64,000 nt of DNA, taken from a virus. How positions within the stretch are numbered: position 1 is the first letter of the stretch; each line of letters opens with the position of its first letter. The translations under genes and the position numbers were made by a program. The notes under the pieces are model-generated. The model saw nothing but the letters and a program-made list of their open reading frames with translations, searched no databases and had not been told where the DNA came from. Shown here one piece after another: positions 40,984 to 49,581 of the stretch. The stretch spans positions 19,102 through 83,101 of the IMG/VR virus record IMGVR_UViG_3300044958_000668; one strand, 5' to 3'.

Positions 40984-42258
40984 TTATTCAGATTCTTCTG
41001 GCGTGAACTCATCACTATTAAATTGATCTTCTAATCCGAGATTCTTCAACACGTCTGCATCCTTGACCATGTCAACATTTTCATCTGCGATGCCCTCTGT
41101 TTTGAGATCGGCTGCTGCTAATTTGGAAGCTCCCTCCCAAATGGAAAGATAATCTCTTACCTGTTCTTCGTTTTCAGCATCGATAAGTGATGGGCACTTG
41201 AGGAGAATCTCTTCTGGGACCACACCCTCAGCAGCAGATGCTTTGAATGTGACCTCTTCCCCGCCTGCCCACGGTTCATTGACGATCCAATTTCCCTTGG
41301 GACTTGGTCGCTCAATCCTTTCTGCTTGCTTCAGGCTCATCAGAAGTCCTCCTAGAGGTGAGATTCCTTGATCGAAGAAAAGCTGAACACCTTCGACGAC
41401 GCCAAAAGGTTTGAAAGCTCTATTCTTCTTGTTGCGGAAATTCAGATTAACACCACATGGGACTTCGTGCTTGTCAAGCATGTGCTTTGTCGCACTAGTT
41501 CTGAGACGACACGAGGCGTAGAAAGGGAGTGCTTTTCCACCACCAGCAGTGGTTTCGTCGCTGCCAAACATAACTCCAATCTTTTGCCTAGTTTGATTTA
41601 CGATGTACAGAGATGCATTGTGATCATTCAAAAAAGGATTCAACCTTCTAAGAGCATCGCCTGCGGCTCTTGCTCTTTCTCCCGGTCGCTCTTTGGAACC
41701 TACAACTCTCTTAAATTCAGCCGCAGTATAGTTTTCAGGTAGCTCATTAGTTTTCCACTCTCGTTCCGTTGGAACAACAGAAATTGAGTCCCACACGAAA
41801 AGCTTTGGAATATCGACGCCGTAATGCTTTGTGATCAATTTGATAGAAGTTCTAATCTTGGCTTCAACTTGCTCAATAGAGATCGGCTCATACGTTATAA
41901 GTTTATCAACATCTACTTTGGCTGCATTTTTTGCAAATTCAGGATTTCCTGCACGTTCGCAGTCTAGATAGACAGCAATCCCTCCCATGCGTTGACAAGC
42001 ACCAAGAACACAATTTCCCAAAAGGGACTTGGCCGATGCAGAAGGTCCATAAACTTCTGTGATTTGTCCACCTGGAATGCCTCCGCCTACGTACTTGCCA
42101 GAACAGATTCTATTTAGAGCTAAATTCCCGGTATCAATGAAATACTTTGAAGCTCCCACTTCGCTCATTATTTGACCTCCAGTCTCAGAAGCAAGCTCCT
42201 TCAGAAAGTCATCATCAGATTTAGTTTTAGTTGTTTTTTTAGTTCCTTTTTTAGCCAT
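40984..42258 (-). CDS. RecA/UvsX-like recombinase
   Basis: 424 aa. Walker A is GPSASAKSLLGN (a variant with Ala in place of the usual Gly before Lys-Ser), Walker B LFVWDSISVVP, the L1/L2 regions follow and YIVNQTRQKIGVMFG carries the Gln/Asn sensor; GGGKALPFYASCRLR matches RecA's ATP-cap strand. The N-terminus is a lysine-rich tail and the last 80 residues are acidic. It pairs strands during recombination-dependent replication. CGGAG precedes the ATG. The gene begins after a terminator and a run of short direct repeats (TTGATTGTTGATTG). Confidence 0.93.
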   Translation of the reverse strand: MAKKGTKKTTKTKSDDDFLKELASETGGQIMSEVGASKYFIDTGNLALNRICSGKYVGGGIPGGQITEVYGPSASAKSLLGNCVLGACQRMGGIAVYLDCERAGNPEFAKNAAKVDVDKLITYEPISIEQVEAKIRTSIKLITKHYGVDIPKLFVWDSISVVPTEREWKTNELPENYTAAEFKRVVGSKERPGERARAAGDALRRLNPFLNDHNASLYIVNQTRQKIGVMFGSDETTAGGGKALPFYASCRLRTSATKHMLDKHEVPCGVNLNFRNKKNRAFKPFGVVEGVQLFFDQGISPLGGLLMSLKQAERIERPSPKGNWIVNEPWAGGEEVTFKASAAEGVVPEEILLKCPSLIDAENEEQVRDYLSIWEGASKLAAADLKTEGIADENVDMVKDADVLKNLGLEDQFNSDEFTPEESE

Positions 42259-42310
42259 AATTCACTCCGTAATTTTTGTTTGTTGTTGATTGTTGATTGT
42301 TGATTAAAAA

Positions 42311-42338
42311 AGAGCCTTGCCCAAACGGGCAAGGCTCT
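42311..42338 (-). terminator. Rho-independent terminator
   Basis: A 12-bp stem (AGAGCCTTGCCC/GGGCAAGGCTCT) with loop AAAC and a T run on the minus strand. It ends the ssb transcript after tRNA-like element 3, ahead of recA. Confidence 0.93.
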
Positions 42339-42348
42339 AGCAAAGCTA

Positions 42349-42459
42349 CTAGCGTATAGGATTCAAACCCATTAAGCCCAGTTATTATTTTAAGTTATTA
42401 CTGGTGTTCCCTCTGTCAGGGCATGTGTCGCTCACCACATCGCCGCTTTCGCTTCTGAA
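42349..42459 (-). ncRNA. Candidate tRNA-like RNA downstream of ssb (element 3)
   Basis: On the minus strand, directly after the ssb stop, hairpins AUGUG/CACAU and CCCU/AGGG are followed by a five-bp stem CCAGU/ACUGG with a 17-nt AU-rich loop, a 5-nt spacer, a T-arm (AUGGG-UUUGAAU-CCUAU) and a seven-base 3' strand (ACGCUAG). Spacing from the CCAGU stem onward is exactly that of a tRNA anticodon stem, variable loop, T-arm and acceptor, except the loop is 17 instead of 7. A matching 5' acceptor strand is weak (UGAGCGA, 5 of 7). A strong terminator follows. Confidence 0.42.
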
Positions 42460-43446
42460 TTAACTGCTTAGATTTCTTAGTTCATTCAAGAAGTCATCAT
42501 CAGCCATTGATTCTGTTTCTCCAGAAGTTGGCAACTCCGTTTCAGCGACAGCAACTGCGGCAGCAGCGGGAGCGGGAGCGGAGTCCAAAGGAGCATCTGT
42601 TACCGTTGCTGATGCAACTGTTGCACTCGGAGATGTTTGAAATTCAGTAGGATCAAACCCACTAGAACCAGAGCTATCTTGAACCAACCCAAGATGAACT
42701 TTAAGCTCATGCTTAAGCTCATCTTCTGGCCTCAAGGCTCTCAGAGATGCAATATCGTGCAAATCTGTCATCCATTTTTCAATTTGATCTGGCTCACCTA
42801 ATGGGCTTGGATCTAAGAATTTAGAATCGCTGTAATTAGGATAAGAATCACGACCTGATTGTCGCATCGTTTTGATTAACTTAAAGTCTCTGCCGTTTGT
42901 CGGATGAGTTACATCCCCCAAAGCAGCCTCATTGATCGATTTGTCGCCAACAATCGCTCGAATGATCATCTTGTGTAAAGTTTTACCAACAGACAAGATT
43001 TTGGGACCAACATTTTCTTCCATCTTTTGAGTCTGCTCATTGAACACAGATCGAACAACAACATTGTAATAGTAACGCTCGATTGGCTTTATCTTTCGAG
43101 CATTTGCCTGCATTTGATTAGCTTCTTCAGGCGACTTCTTTTCCGACTCTTGCCACAGCCAATTATAATATTTGCAAATAGGACAATTATCGCCCTTCCA
43201 TCGTGAACCGTCTAGTTCTTTAGGGCAGTGGCAGCTTTTGTTGTTTACTCTATGAATCCTTGTAGAGCAGTAGAAAGGATTTTTATCCCTGCCAAAAGCA
43301 CTTGCTGGTGCTGGTGGTAGAAGCCTTAAAACTAAGGCCCCATTGCCTTCTGGCATTTTTACAAAGTTTGCAAGATAATCACCTGCTTGTGATTCTGTTG
43401 ATAATCGATCATTTTCTGCTTGTAGAGCACCGATGTCTAAAGTCAT
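42460..43446 (-). CDS. Single-stranded DNA-binding protein, gp32-like
   Basis: 328 aa. The core has a zinc motif (CSTRIHRVNNKSCHCP then CPICKYYNWL) and aromatic OB-fold segments (PIERYYYNVVVRSVF), matching T4 gp32 architecture. The C-terminus is a flexible Ala/Pro/Thr linker ending in an acidic tip (ESMADDDFLNELRNLSS) for protein partners. It protects ssDNA and recruits helicase, recombinase and mediator. CGGAG precedes the ATG. Confidence 0.88.
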   Translation of the reverse strand: MTLDIGALQAENDRLSTESQAGDYLANFVKMPEGNGALVLRLLPPAPASAFGRDKNPFYCSTRIHRVNNKSCHCPKELDGSRWKGDNCPICKYYNWLWQESEKKSPEEANQMQANARKIKPIERYYYNVVVRSVFNEQTQKMEENVGPKILSVGKTLHKMIIRAIVGDKSINEAALGDVTHPTNGRDFKLIKTMRQSGRDSYPNYSDSKFLDPSPLGEPDQIEKWMTDLHDIASLRALRPEDELKHELKVHLGLVQDSSGSSGFDPTEFQTSPSATVASATVTDAPLDSAPAPAAAAVAVAETELPTSGETESMADDDFLNELRNLSS

Positions 43447-43585
43447 TTTTGTTCTCCGTAGTTTTTAAAGGTAATGCAACGTTTGTTATAGTTTTCGTTG
43501 CGTGGTTGATTGTTATAAATAGTATCGTCAATAAGGTCAATGGACTTTAGTTATATTTTTATTTTATTTTTAGGTAGGCATCGGT

Positions 43586-44056
43586 TCAGTTTTTAAGGTC
43601 TGGCTCTGATGTTGCGAAACTGCATTCCGCCCCTCCTGCAAAGCCTCCAATAGTTTTCTTTTTGATTTGATTTTTGGCCTTTTCAACGGCTCCAGATTTT
43701 ATAGCTTCTAGCTTTTCTTCAGGGGTTGTTGCACCTGTCGCCACTAGTTCCTCGTTTAACTTTTTTCTATTTTCTGCTTGTTGGCCACTTTCTTCTTCTA
43801 AAGCTTTCAGGATCTCTAAATTCTTCTCTAGTTTTTCCATCACTTCTGCATCCTTTTCTGGATTAGGTTCTTTTTTTCGGTATGTAGTAGACAAACCGGC
43901 TTTAGCGGCAGCTTTGCGAGCACGCTCTTGAGAATCTCTTTCGGCCCTTTTCTCCTTTGCCTCTTCACGAATTGCTGACCTGCGTGCCAGAACTCTCCCC
44001 TTGGCTAATTTTTCTCTTTTTTTCTTTTTCTTTTCTTGTTTTTTTAAATTGCTCAT
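43586..44056 (-). CDS. Coiled-coil basic protein
   Basis: 156 aa from ATG at 44056, with GAGG in the preceding stop region. The first 60 residues are Lys/Arg/Glu-rich coiled coil (KKKKREKLAKGRVLARRSA), the middle acidic helix, and the end a Lys-rich plus Gly-rich tail with two cysteines. Looks like a structural or scaffolding protein; no family match. Confidence 0.55.
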   Translation of the reverse strand: MSNLKKQEKKKKKREKLAKGRVLARRSAIREEAKEKRAERDSQERARKAAAKAGLSTTYRKKEPNPEKDAEVMEKLEKNLEILKALEEESGQQAENRKKLNEELVATGATTPEEKLEAIKSGAVEKAKNQIKKKTIGGFAGGAECSFATSEPDLKN

Positions 44057-44058
44057 AT

Positions 44059-44874
44059 TTACCTCACGCTTGGCATGTTGTCGCCAATTACGCCGCTCCA
44101 TTGTAATTTTGAATCTGACTGGTCTTGGATCTGGACACCTCTTTCCCGATCCCCGATTAACTGTGATGTTTCCGTTTTGAAGAACTTATCTGACATTGCT
44201 TGTTTGTTGCCATTATCATCTAAAGTAAAATACTGCATGCCTGCGTATTGATTTCCAGCAGCTTTTTCTTCGTATATTGGATATTTTTTACCCAAAGTAA
44301 ACCTAAGACCTCGACGTTTGGCATCTTGTGCTAACCCGTCTATAACAGGATCGAACACCTCGTACCTCAAAGGAGCGTTTTTAAATTGCGACTTGCCTTT
44401 GGGACTAGGTGCTGTAGCCTGTGGGTGTGTTTTTCTAGATGGTGTGTTTTGCGACGATTCGTGTGGGAAAGGCACGCTGGCAGTCTCGGCCCCAGCAACC
44501 CCAAGCGAATTGATTAAATCAGGATTGGCATCAAGCAAGGCTTTGAGTTGGTCTATGGGATCACTTTGCTCAAGGCTCTCGCCTTTCAACGTTGACCCAT
44601 CATCAAACTTAAACTTCCTATTTTTTATAACAATGCCGTCTTTCGCCTCTCTGAATGTTACGCTTTTTTTCTTAAATTCGCTTATCTCTAAACTTGTAAC
44701 TAGAATACTTCTCCGAGCCAAGAGTGCCATTACTTTGCCAGCTAAATAATCTAATTCCACATCTTCCCACGCCTCACCTACAATTACCATGCCTTCTTTT
44801 GTTTCTTCTTTGTTATATTCTCCACGCTCTATTTCTTCGTGGTAATAGTATACAACTTCGTAACCCATTGACAT
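44059..44874 (-). CDS. Hypothetical protein, 271 aa
   Basis: GAGG precedes ATG at 44874. A small alpha/beta N-terminal domain (about 130 aa) is followed by a Ser/Pro/Thr-rich linker and a second mixed domain (KNAPLRYEVFDPVIDGLAQD, TLGKKYPIYEEKAAGNQYAG). The second part recalls a barrel-like virion protein, but the match is not firm. Coupled to the coiled-coil gene downstream. Confidence 0.55.
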   Translation of the reverse strand: MSMGYEVVYYYHEEIERGEYNKEETKEGMVIVGEAWEDVELDYLAGKVMALLARRSILVTSLEISEFKKKSVTFREAKDGIVIKNRKFKFDDGSTLKGESLEQSDPIDQLKALLDANPDLINSLGVAGAETASVPFPHESSQNTPSRKTHPQATAPSPKGKSQFKNAPLRYEVFDPVIDGLAQDAKRRGLRFTLGKKYPIYEEKAAGNQYAGMQYFTLDDNGNKQAMSDKFFKTETSQLIGDRERGVQIQDQSDSKLQWSGVIGDNMPSVR

Positions 44875-44918
44875 TTACCTCTTTTACTATTATTTCTCTT
44901 TAAGATAGTTTGAAAAAC

Positions 44919-45542
44919 TTATTTTTGAACTATTCCAACACCGTATCTTGTTTTTATTACAAAAGGATCTCTATTTTTAATGTTACAAAAATTACTAAAA
45001 GAATCTTTGGCAGACTTGTCAGATACAACACGATCCACCACTAAAAATCCACCCGAACTTAGAAAAGGCCACAAAATCTCCAAGCATTCTAGATGAGTGT
45101 CATACAATATTCTCTCATTTACCATAATAAGATCCCATTTCTTACTATGAACACTTTTTTCAAAAGCTTCATCATGAAAGCCTCCGTGATAAAAACTAAA
45201 ATTATTTTTGTAATGATTTTTTACATTTTTAATAGAAAGACGAGACGAGTAAAAAACTTCATTTTTTCTTTGAAAAGCTAAAAAATCTTCCACCGAATTA
45301 CAGCTTTTCATAAAGCAAGCAGAAGAAAGCCCCAAATTAAAACCTATTTGAATATAGCTCTTAGGAGAAATATGTTTCCCAAGATGATAATAAAATGGCA
45401 TATACAAGGGATCTGCATAAGCACCTGATTTCCTAGATGATTCATCAATAAACCGAAGTGAACTTAAAATTATTCTAGGAGATATCAACCCATCCTGTAG
45501 ATTTGACTCTAGATTAGAAACTATTTCTTTCAATTCTTTCAT
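44919..45542 (-). CDS. SAM-dependent methyltransferase-like protein
   Basis: 207 aa. YIQIGFNLGLSSACFMKS (motif I) and DLIMVNERILYDTHLECLEI, then LSSGGFLVVDRV, follow class I methyltransferases of the family 24 type. It lies between the structural genes and a DUF707-type glycosyltransferase, echoing the cluster at 19-25 kb. Substrate unknown. Confidence 0.65.
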   Translation of the reverse strand: MKELKEIVSNLESNLQDGLISPRIILSSLRFIDESSRKSGAYADPLYMPFYYHLGKHISPKSYIQIGFNLGLSSACFMKSCNSVEDFLAFQRKNEVFYSSRLSIKNVKNHYKNNFSFYHGGFHDEAFEKSVHSKKWDLIMVNERILYDTHLECLEILWPFLSSGGFLVVDRVVSDKSAKDSFSNFCNIKNRDPFVIKTRYGVGIVQK

Positions 45543-45562
45543 TTTAACACCAAATACACAAA

Positions 45563-45612
45563 CAGCCTTTTCCCTATCGCCCCAATTGTTTAAAAGACTT
45601 GAGAAAAGGCTG
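45563..45612. repeat. Long-loop inverted repeat
   Basis: CAGCCTTTTC at 45563-45572 and its complement GAAAAGGCTG at 45603-45612, with a 30-base loop. Lies upstream of the methyltransferase start and just beyond the adjoining terminator; may be a second terminator or regulatory hairpin. Confidence 0.4.
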
Positions 45613-45624
45613 CTTGCTTAAAAA

Positions 45625-45654
45625 TTAAAAAACTGACTGTTCCTCCAGTCAGTT
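45625..45654 (-). terminator. Rho-independent terminator
   Basis: AACTGACTG/CAGTCAGTT, nine bp, loop GGAGGA-like, with a T run on the minus strand. It ends the transcript coming from 46.7 kb. Confidence 0.88.
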
Positions 45655-45682
45655 CTTTGCACTCTTAGCTAAGACGTTTGTC

Positions 45683-45787
45683 TTAATTTTTGAAAACCAC
45701 ACAAGATGTGCCTTTAAAGCATCCATCTTCTGTGCAAGTGATTTTCTTCTTTTTCATGTGTGTCATCCGCACAGGCAGACCCATCAT
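45683..45787 (-). CDS. Possible 34-aa Cys-containing peptide
   Basis: A short frame (MMGLPVRMTHMKKKKITC and 16 more residues with three cysteines, CTEDGC then SCVVF) lies between the DUF707 gene and the terminator. No SD is clear and several ATGs compete. It may be a small zinc-binding peptide or a chance frame. Confidence 0.3.
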   Translation of the reverse strand: MMGLPVRMTHMKKKKITCTEDGCFKGTSCVVFKN

Positions 45788-45829
45788 ATTTCGAAGGCAA
45801 ATTCTAAGAATACAAATTATTTACTCTTG

Positions 45830-46708
45830 TTAATCTATTAAATTTTTAAAATTTAACAACCTATTTCCCACTTTCCTGCACGCATGAGAACACCCTTTAT
45901 CCCTTCGGAAAAGGTGATTAAACCTATGTTTAACCTGTGGGATTTCATGCAGTACACACACTCTTTCCATTCGTCTCTCTATATTAGAAATTTCAGTACA
46001 AATAGCAAGAGGAATCTTGTATCGCCTAAGAATTTTTTTCTTTTCTATAGTGGGGCAAATATCGTCTTTTTTATATTTTTCATATAATTCCCCAGACTCA
46101 CATTCTTTTGTGTGCTTAATTTGGATTAAATCTATTACTCCGCAATTTTCATAATTTAAGATTTTAGGCCAAACCCAATCAAGTCCCCATCCACTTTTGG
46201 TCTCTATAAAAGTTTTTCTAAGCGTTTTGAAAGATTCTCTACTGAAAACCGGAGCCATTCGTTCTACGACGTTGGTAAATCGGAATTCTGTTCCAGTGTG
46301 ATTGGACACAATGGGCCACTCTTTTTTATCCGAACCTATAAAACTATCACTAGTCATCGAAGGCTGTGCCAAATTTAAACCTTTATCTTTGCAATACCGA
46401 AACATGTGAGACAAAGATTCGCTGTTTACAGACACGTCGTCATCTGGGCACCAGATGAATTCATAATTTGAAAAAGACTTTTCAAATTTATCATACATTT
46501 CAGATATTAAATGCCACTTATATCCTTTTGATTTTAAATAATATTTGGCATCATCTTTGTACATCTCTTCTTTGTGGACAAGATCGCCATAGTAAATCAA
46601 AGCCAAATCAAAAGATTTGTTTTTGGCATCAGAAATCCACTCTTTGTGAATAGATTGATCACCAACAGCAGCGATAACCAAATTTGACTTTCTTCTCTTC
46701 CAAATCAA
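45830..46708 (-). CDS. DUF707-type glycosyltransferase-like protein
   Basis: 292 aa. The N-terminus LVIAAVGDQSIHKEWISDAK, DLALIYYGD, and FIWCPDDDVSVNSESLSHMF (acidic DDD site) follow the DUF707 family, putative glycosyltransferases of bacteria and plants. The C-terminus is Cys/His-rich (HLFRRDKGCSHACRKVGNRL). It starts at TTG 46708, overlapping the upstream stop. Another decoration enzyme, separate from the main cluster. Confidence 0.72.
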   Translation of the reverse strand: MIWKRRKSNLVIAAVGDQSIHKEWISDAKNKSFDLALIYYGDLVHKEEMYKDDAKYYLKSKGYKWHLISEMYDKFEKSFSNYEFIWCPDDDVSVNSESLSHMFRYCKDKGLNLAQPSMTSDSFIGSDKKEWPIVSNHTGTEFRFTNVVERMAPVFSRESFKTLRKTFIETKSGWGLDWVWPKILNYENCGVIDLIQIKHTKECESGELYEKYKKDDICPTIEKKKILRRYKIPLAICTEISNIERRMERVCVLHEIPQVKHRFNHLFRRDKGCSHACRKVGNRLLNFKNLID

Positions 46709-47268
46709 TTCGCACCACCTATGATATTGTCAACCTTCGCACCACCTATGATATTGTCAACCTTGACATCAAGGTCACTTGAGGTCGTTGTTAAGCGACC
46801 GTCACTATTGGCCGGATCGAACCATTGTTTTTCCATTTCTTTTCTAAATGTATTTGCTCTATTTTGAGCCGAATCGTGTGCCTTGTCCCAAGCTCTAAGA
46901 TGCTGTTGCAGGCATTTGACGGTGTGCTTCGCTCGTGCGATTCCTTTCTTTGCTTCTTCGAGTTCTTCATCTGATTTAGCACTTGCATCTGCTAATTTGT
47001 CAGAACATCCATTTTCTTTATAGGAAACAAACAAGCTTGCATATTTACTTTCATAGTCAGCATCTCTTGCATCTTTAAGATATTCTGCATCTGCTAGTTG
47101 TCGAGCAAAGTATGCGTACCACGCACCTGCATCTTGTAACCATTCGCCTACAGACTGTTCGTTGAAGATCAGCCTATTGGGGTCAAGATATACTTTTTGC
47201 TCACCAACTTTTACGCTAGGCGTCTGTTCTAATATTTCTTCTAAAGTTTCTACTGTTACGTCTGGCAT
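46705..47268 (-). CDS. Possible UvsY-like recombination mediator
   Basis: 187 aa. AAGGG precedes ATG. The central 100 residues are a long helical, coiled-coil region with Tyr/Trp/Lys (VGEWLQDAGAWYAYFARQL, CLQQHLRAWDKAHDSAQNRA) like the helical domain of phage mediators that load recombinase on gp32-coated DNA. The call rests on form and on its neighbours (helicase, SSB and recombinase genes). The C-terminus has two tandem copies of KVDNIIGGA. Confidence 0.5.
   Translation of the reverse strand: MPDVTVETLEEILEQTPSVKVGEQKVYLDPNRLIFNEQSVGEWLQDAGAWYAYFARQLADAEYLKDARDADYESKYASLFVSYKENGCSDKLADASAKSDEELEEAKKGIARAKHTVKCLQQHLRAWDKAHDSAQNRANTFRKEMEKQWFDPANSDGRLTTTSSDLDVKVDNIIGGAKVDNIIGGAN
46712..46765 (-). 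repeat. 27-bp tandem duplication at a gene end
   Basis: Two exact 27-bp copies at the end of the 187-aa gene encode KVDNIIGGA twice. The copies are identical, so the duplication is probably recent or kept by slippage. Confidence 0.85.
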
Positions 47269-47287
47269 TTTATTTCCCTTTGTTAAA

Positions 47288-48952
47288 CTAGTCTAGTCCT
47301 GGTATTTCGTCTTTTACATCTACATCATCGTCATTGTTTCCAATTTCTTTAGAAAAATTTGCCGATGCTCCTTCAATCGCATTCAGGTGATCAGATGCAT
47401 TTCCAATTATACTGGCAGTTGGGTCGTTCTTTAACTCATTTTCCACGCCTTGAGTACCGTGTTCCTCTTTTGTGGACTGGTATTCTTTAAGAACTTTCAT
47501 ATATGTATCTTTCGATATCTGTCGCATGCACAACGTGTGTCTATTAATTTCTATATGAAAGTGATACTTCGCTTGACCGTTTCTATTTTTGGCAATAAAG
47601 ACCCTAGCCAATCTAATTGGCTCGCAATCGTTTTCATCTTGAAACTGATTCAGAGTCCACAAGGCATCGAGCGGCTTAACTTGGTCAAAGGAGTCTGAGA
47701 GATGTTCGTCATCAATTACATCTCCCATTTTTGCAATTTCTTTAGAACTTCTATTTGCCTGCATAGCTGTAATAATGCAAATCTTCTCAGAAACAGCCCA
47801 GCCTCTCAGGTCTCTAACAATCTTGTATCTAGATTCATAGGTCTTCACGCCAGGATAATCTGCCATTTCTCCGATATAATCAACAATGACCAAATCAGGA
47901 GTAAATCCTTGAAGTTTAAGCTGATTGTGGTATGCCATTAGATCGCTCGGACCCATTTGGCCACCAGGAAACTGCTTAATAATTAAAAGCCTTTTGTCCT
48001 CTTTGTCTTCTACATATTCGTTAATTGCATTGATGACAATTTCAGGGTTGTCTTTCTCCATGAGAGTGTTGATTCCAGGCATGCTCTCTACACCTACCGG
48101 ATTTGCTATTTGTGAATCAAACCTGTCAGCAGTAAGATCTTCTGAATTTTCGAGAGTGATGTAAAGGACTTTTTTTCCAATATTAACATTAGCAATAGCA
48201 CCTCTCACAAGAGCTAAAGATTTCCCCGTCCCACTCAATCCCATCCAAGATGCTATCTCGCCTCGACTGAGACCGCCACCAATAATATGGTCATCAATTG
48301 CCTTAAATCCACTTGTGAAGATCTCTCCTTCTTCTGCCGCTTTCTTCTTTCTTTCGTATCTCTCTTCCGGCCCTTCGAAGTAGTTTTCGCCAATATCAAC
48401 ATCACGATCAACCAACAAGGCTTCACGTAACATTTCTTTAATTTTGTCCCAAGACCTCTTTCCTTTGAATTCTTGGATGCACCTGTGAAACGTTATCTTC
48501 AGTTCGGCTTCTTTAGCAAACTCAGTAATCTTATCGCTGTAATACGATCTTGATTCAATTCCAGGATTGTAGAACTTCAGGACAGTACTGAGTTCCTTCA
48601 GAAAATGAACACGAACTTCTGCATCTTTTCCCTCTGTTAAATCCCTTAGTTCCTGTGCTAATTGAATTCTAGTTGGTAGAGATGTGTATTCTTGAAAGTG
48701 TGAAAATAAAATTTTGCACAACTTTTGATGAACTTCATTGGCGAAGTAAGTGTGCTTAACTAGCTGAATATTTTGTCGGCAAAAGCTTTCATCTTGAAGA
48801 AGCAGAGAGACAATTTCCCGTTGAAAATCTTCGCTCCAATTGTACGCATCGCCAGACGCAGGGTCAGGATCATTGGCCATTAATTCAGCCAATGCTTCCT
48901 GCTCTTCATCTGACAAGTCGCCTTCGTCTAGGAAATCAATTCCTTCTGCCAT
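47288..48952 (-). CDS. dnaB: Replicative DNA helicase, DnaB/gp41-like
   Basis: 554 aa from ATG at 48952 with CGGAG upstream. An N-terminal primase-interacting helical region precedes a RecA-type ATPase with GLSRGEIASWMGLSGTGKSL (Walker A), YITLENSED, DLVIVDYIGEM (Walker B) and IITAMQANRSS. It has an acidic N-terminus and a long acidic C-terminal tail. It unwinds DNA at the fork for the split Pol III-type polymerase. Confidence 0.9.
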   Translation of the reverse strand: MAEGIDFLDEGDLSDEEQEALAELMANDPDPASGDAYNWSEDFQREIVSLLLQDESFCRQNIQLVKHTYFANEVHQKLCKILFSHFQEYTSLPTRIQLAQELRDLTEGKDAEVRVHFLKELSTVLKFYNPGIESRSYYSDKITEFAKEAELKITFHRCIQEFKGKRSWDKIKEMLREALLVDRDVDIGENYFEGPEERYERKKKAAEEGEIFTSGFKAIDDHIIGGGLSRGEIASWMGLSGTGKSLALVRGAIANVNIGKKVLYITLENSEDLTADRFDSQIANPVGVESMPGINTLMEKDNPEIVINAINEYVEDKEDKRLLIIKQFPGGQMGPSDLMAYHNQLKLQGFTPDLVIVDYIGEMADYPGVKTYESRYKIVRDLRGWAVSEKICIITAMQANRSSKEIAKMGDVIDDEHLSDSFDQVKPLDALWTLNQFQDENDCEPIRLARVFIAKNRNGQAKYHFHIEINRHTLCMRQISKDTYMKVLKEYQSTKEEHGTQGVENELKNDPTASIIGNASDHLNAIEGASANFSKEIGNNDDDVDVKDEIPGLD

Positions 48953-49006
48953 TCTCACTCCGAATAAAGCAACACGTTTCTGCTTATCTGACTCTGTGTT
49001 GAGTTG

Positions 49007-49570
49007 TTAAAAATCAGAAGAAACCAAGTAGTCATATTCCGAAAGACTCACCTGCCCTGATCTGATTCCTTTTTCTCTAGTAATTCTTTTGCCCATAGAT
49101 TTTTGAGCATTCCAGGTTATAGATTTACAATATGTTACAAATTTACTGTCTATTCGTAAAGGTGCTTTTCTAGAGAGTCTTTCTTTTTTTGGAACTATCT
49201 TCTTAACAAGTTTTTCTAGAATCTTTTCTTGATGAGGTCCAAACTTTTGCTTATTCGCTCCGTGTCGAGTTTTATTTCTCCAAAGCTCACACAACTCTTC
49301 AACCACACATTTTACAAATTTATCTTGTGCGTGTTTGGCACAAAGCTCCAAGCATCCAACAATGTAAACCTGCCTCTTGTAGTAAGAGCCTGCCCTAATT
49401 AAGGCTATTCTGAGTTCTTGTGAAATATCTGTTTGTTCATCCGTGTGATTATTTCTAGAATTTTTTTTAATCAACTGCCATGCGGCATATTCGCACAAAT
49501 CGCCAAACTTTTCATCAAGCTTTTCATATTCCTCTGATGTTACAGGAAATTGAGTAAATATAGATTTCAA
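49007..49570 (-). CDS. Possible sigma-like late transcription factor
   Basis: 187 aa from TTG at 49570, five bases after GGAG. DISQELRIALIRAGSYYKRQ resembles sigma region 2 (D-I/L-x-QE-G-x-x-x-LIRA), and the C-terminal segment FVTYCKSITWNAQKSMGKRI then SLSEYDYL resembles the 2.4/3 region ending. It is short, as T4 gp55 is. The matches are suggestive only. If correct it would recognise the TATATA boxes seen before many genes here. An unrelated helical DNA-binding protein is the alternative. Confidence 0.42.
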   Translation of the reverse strand: MKSIFTQFPVTSEEYEKLDEKFGDLCEYAAWQLIKKNSRNNHTDEQTDISQELRIALIRAGSYYKRQVYIVGCLELCAKHAQDKFVKCVVEELCELWRNKTRHGANKQKFGPHQEKILEKLVKKIVPKKERLSRKAPLRIDSKFVTYCKSITWNAQKSMGKRITREKGIRSGQVSLSEYDYLVSSDF

Positions 49571-49581
49571 GGTATCTCCAA

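Noticed and set aside
43302-43550. 82-aa hydrophobic frame on the plus strand
   Set aside because: It lies antisense to the SSB gene start and has no SD; the hydrophobicity comes from reversed Ala/Pro-coding sequence.
45543-45829. tRNA or larger RNA gene in the gap
   Set aside because: Only a terminator, a loose inverted repeat and a possible 34-aa frame are visible; no T-arm or cloverleaf.
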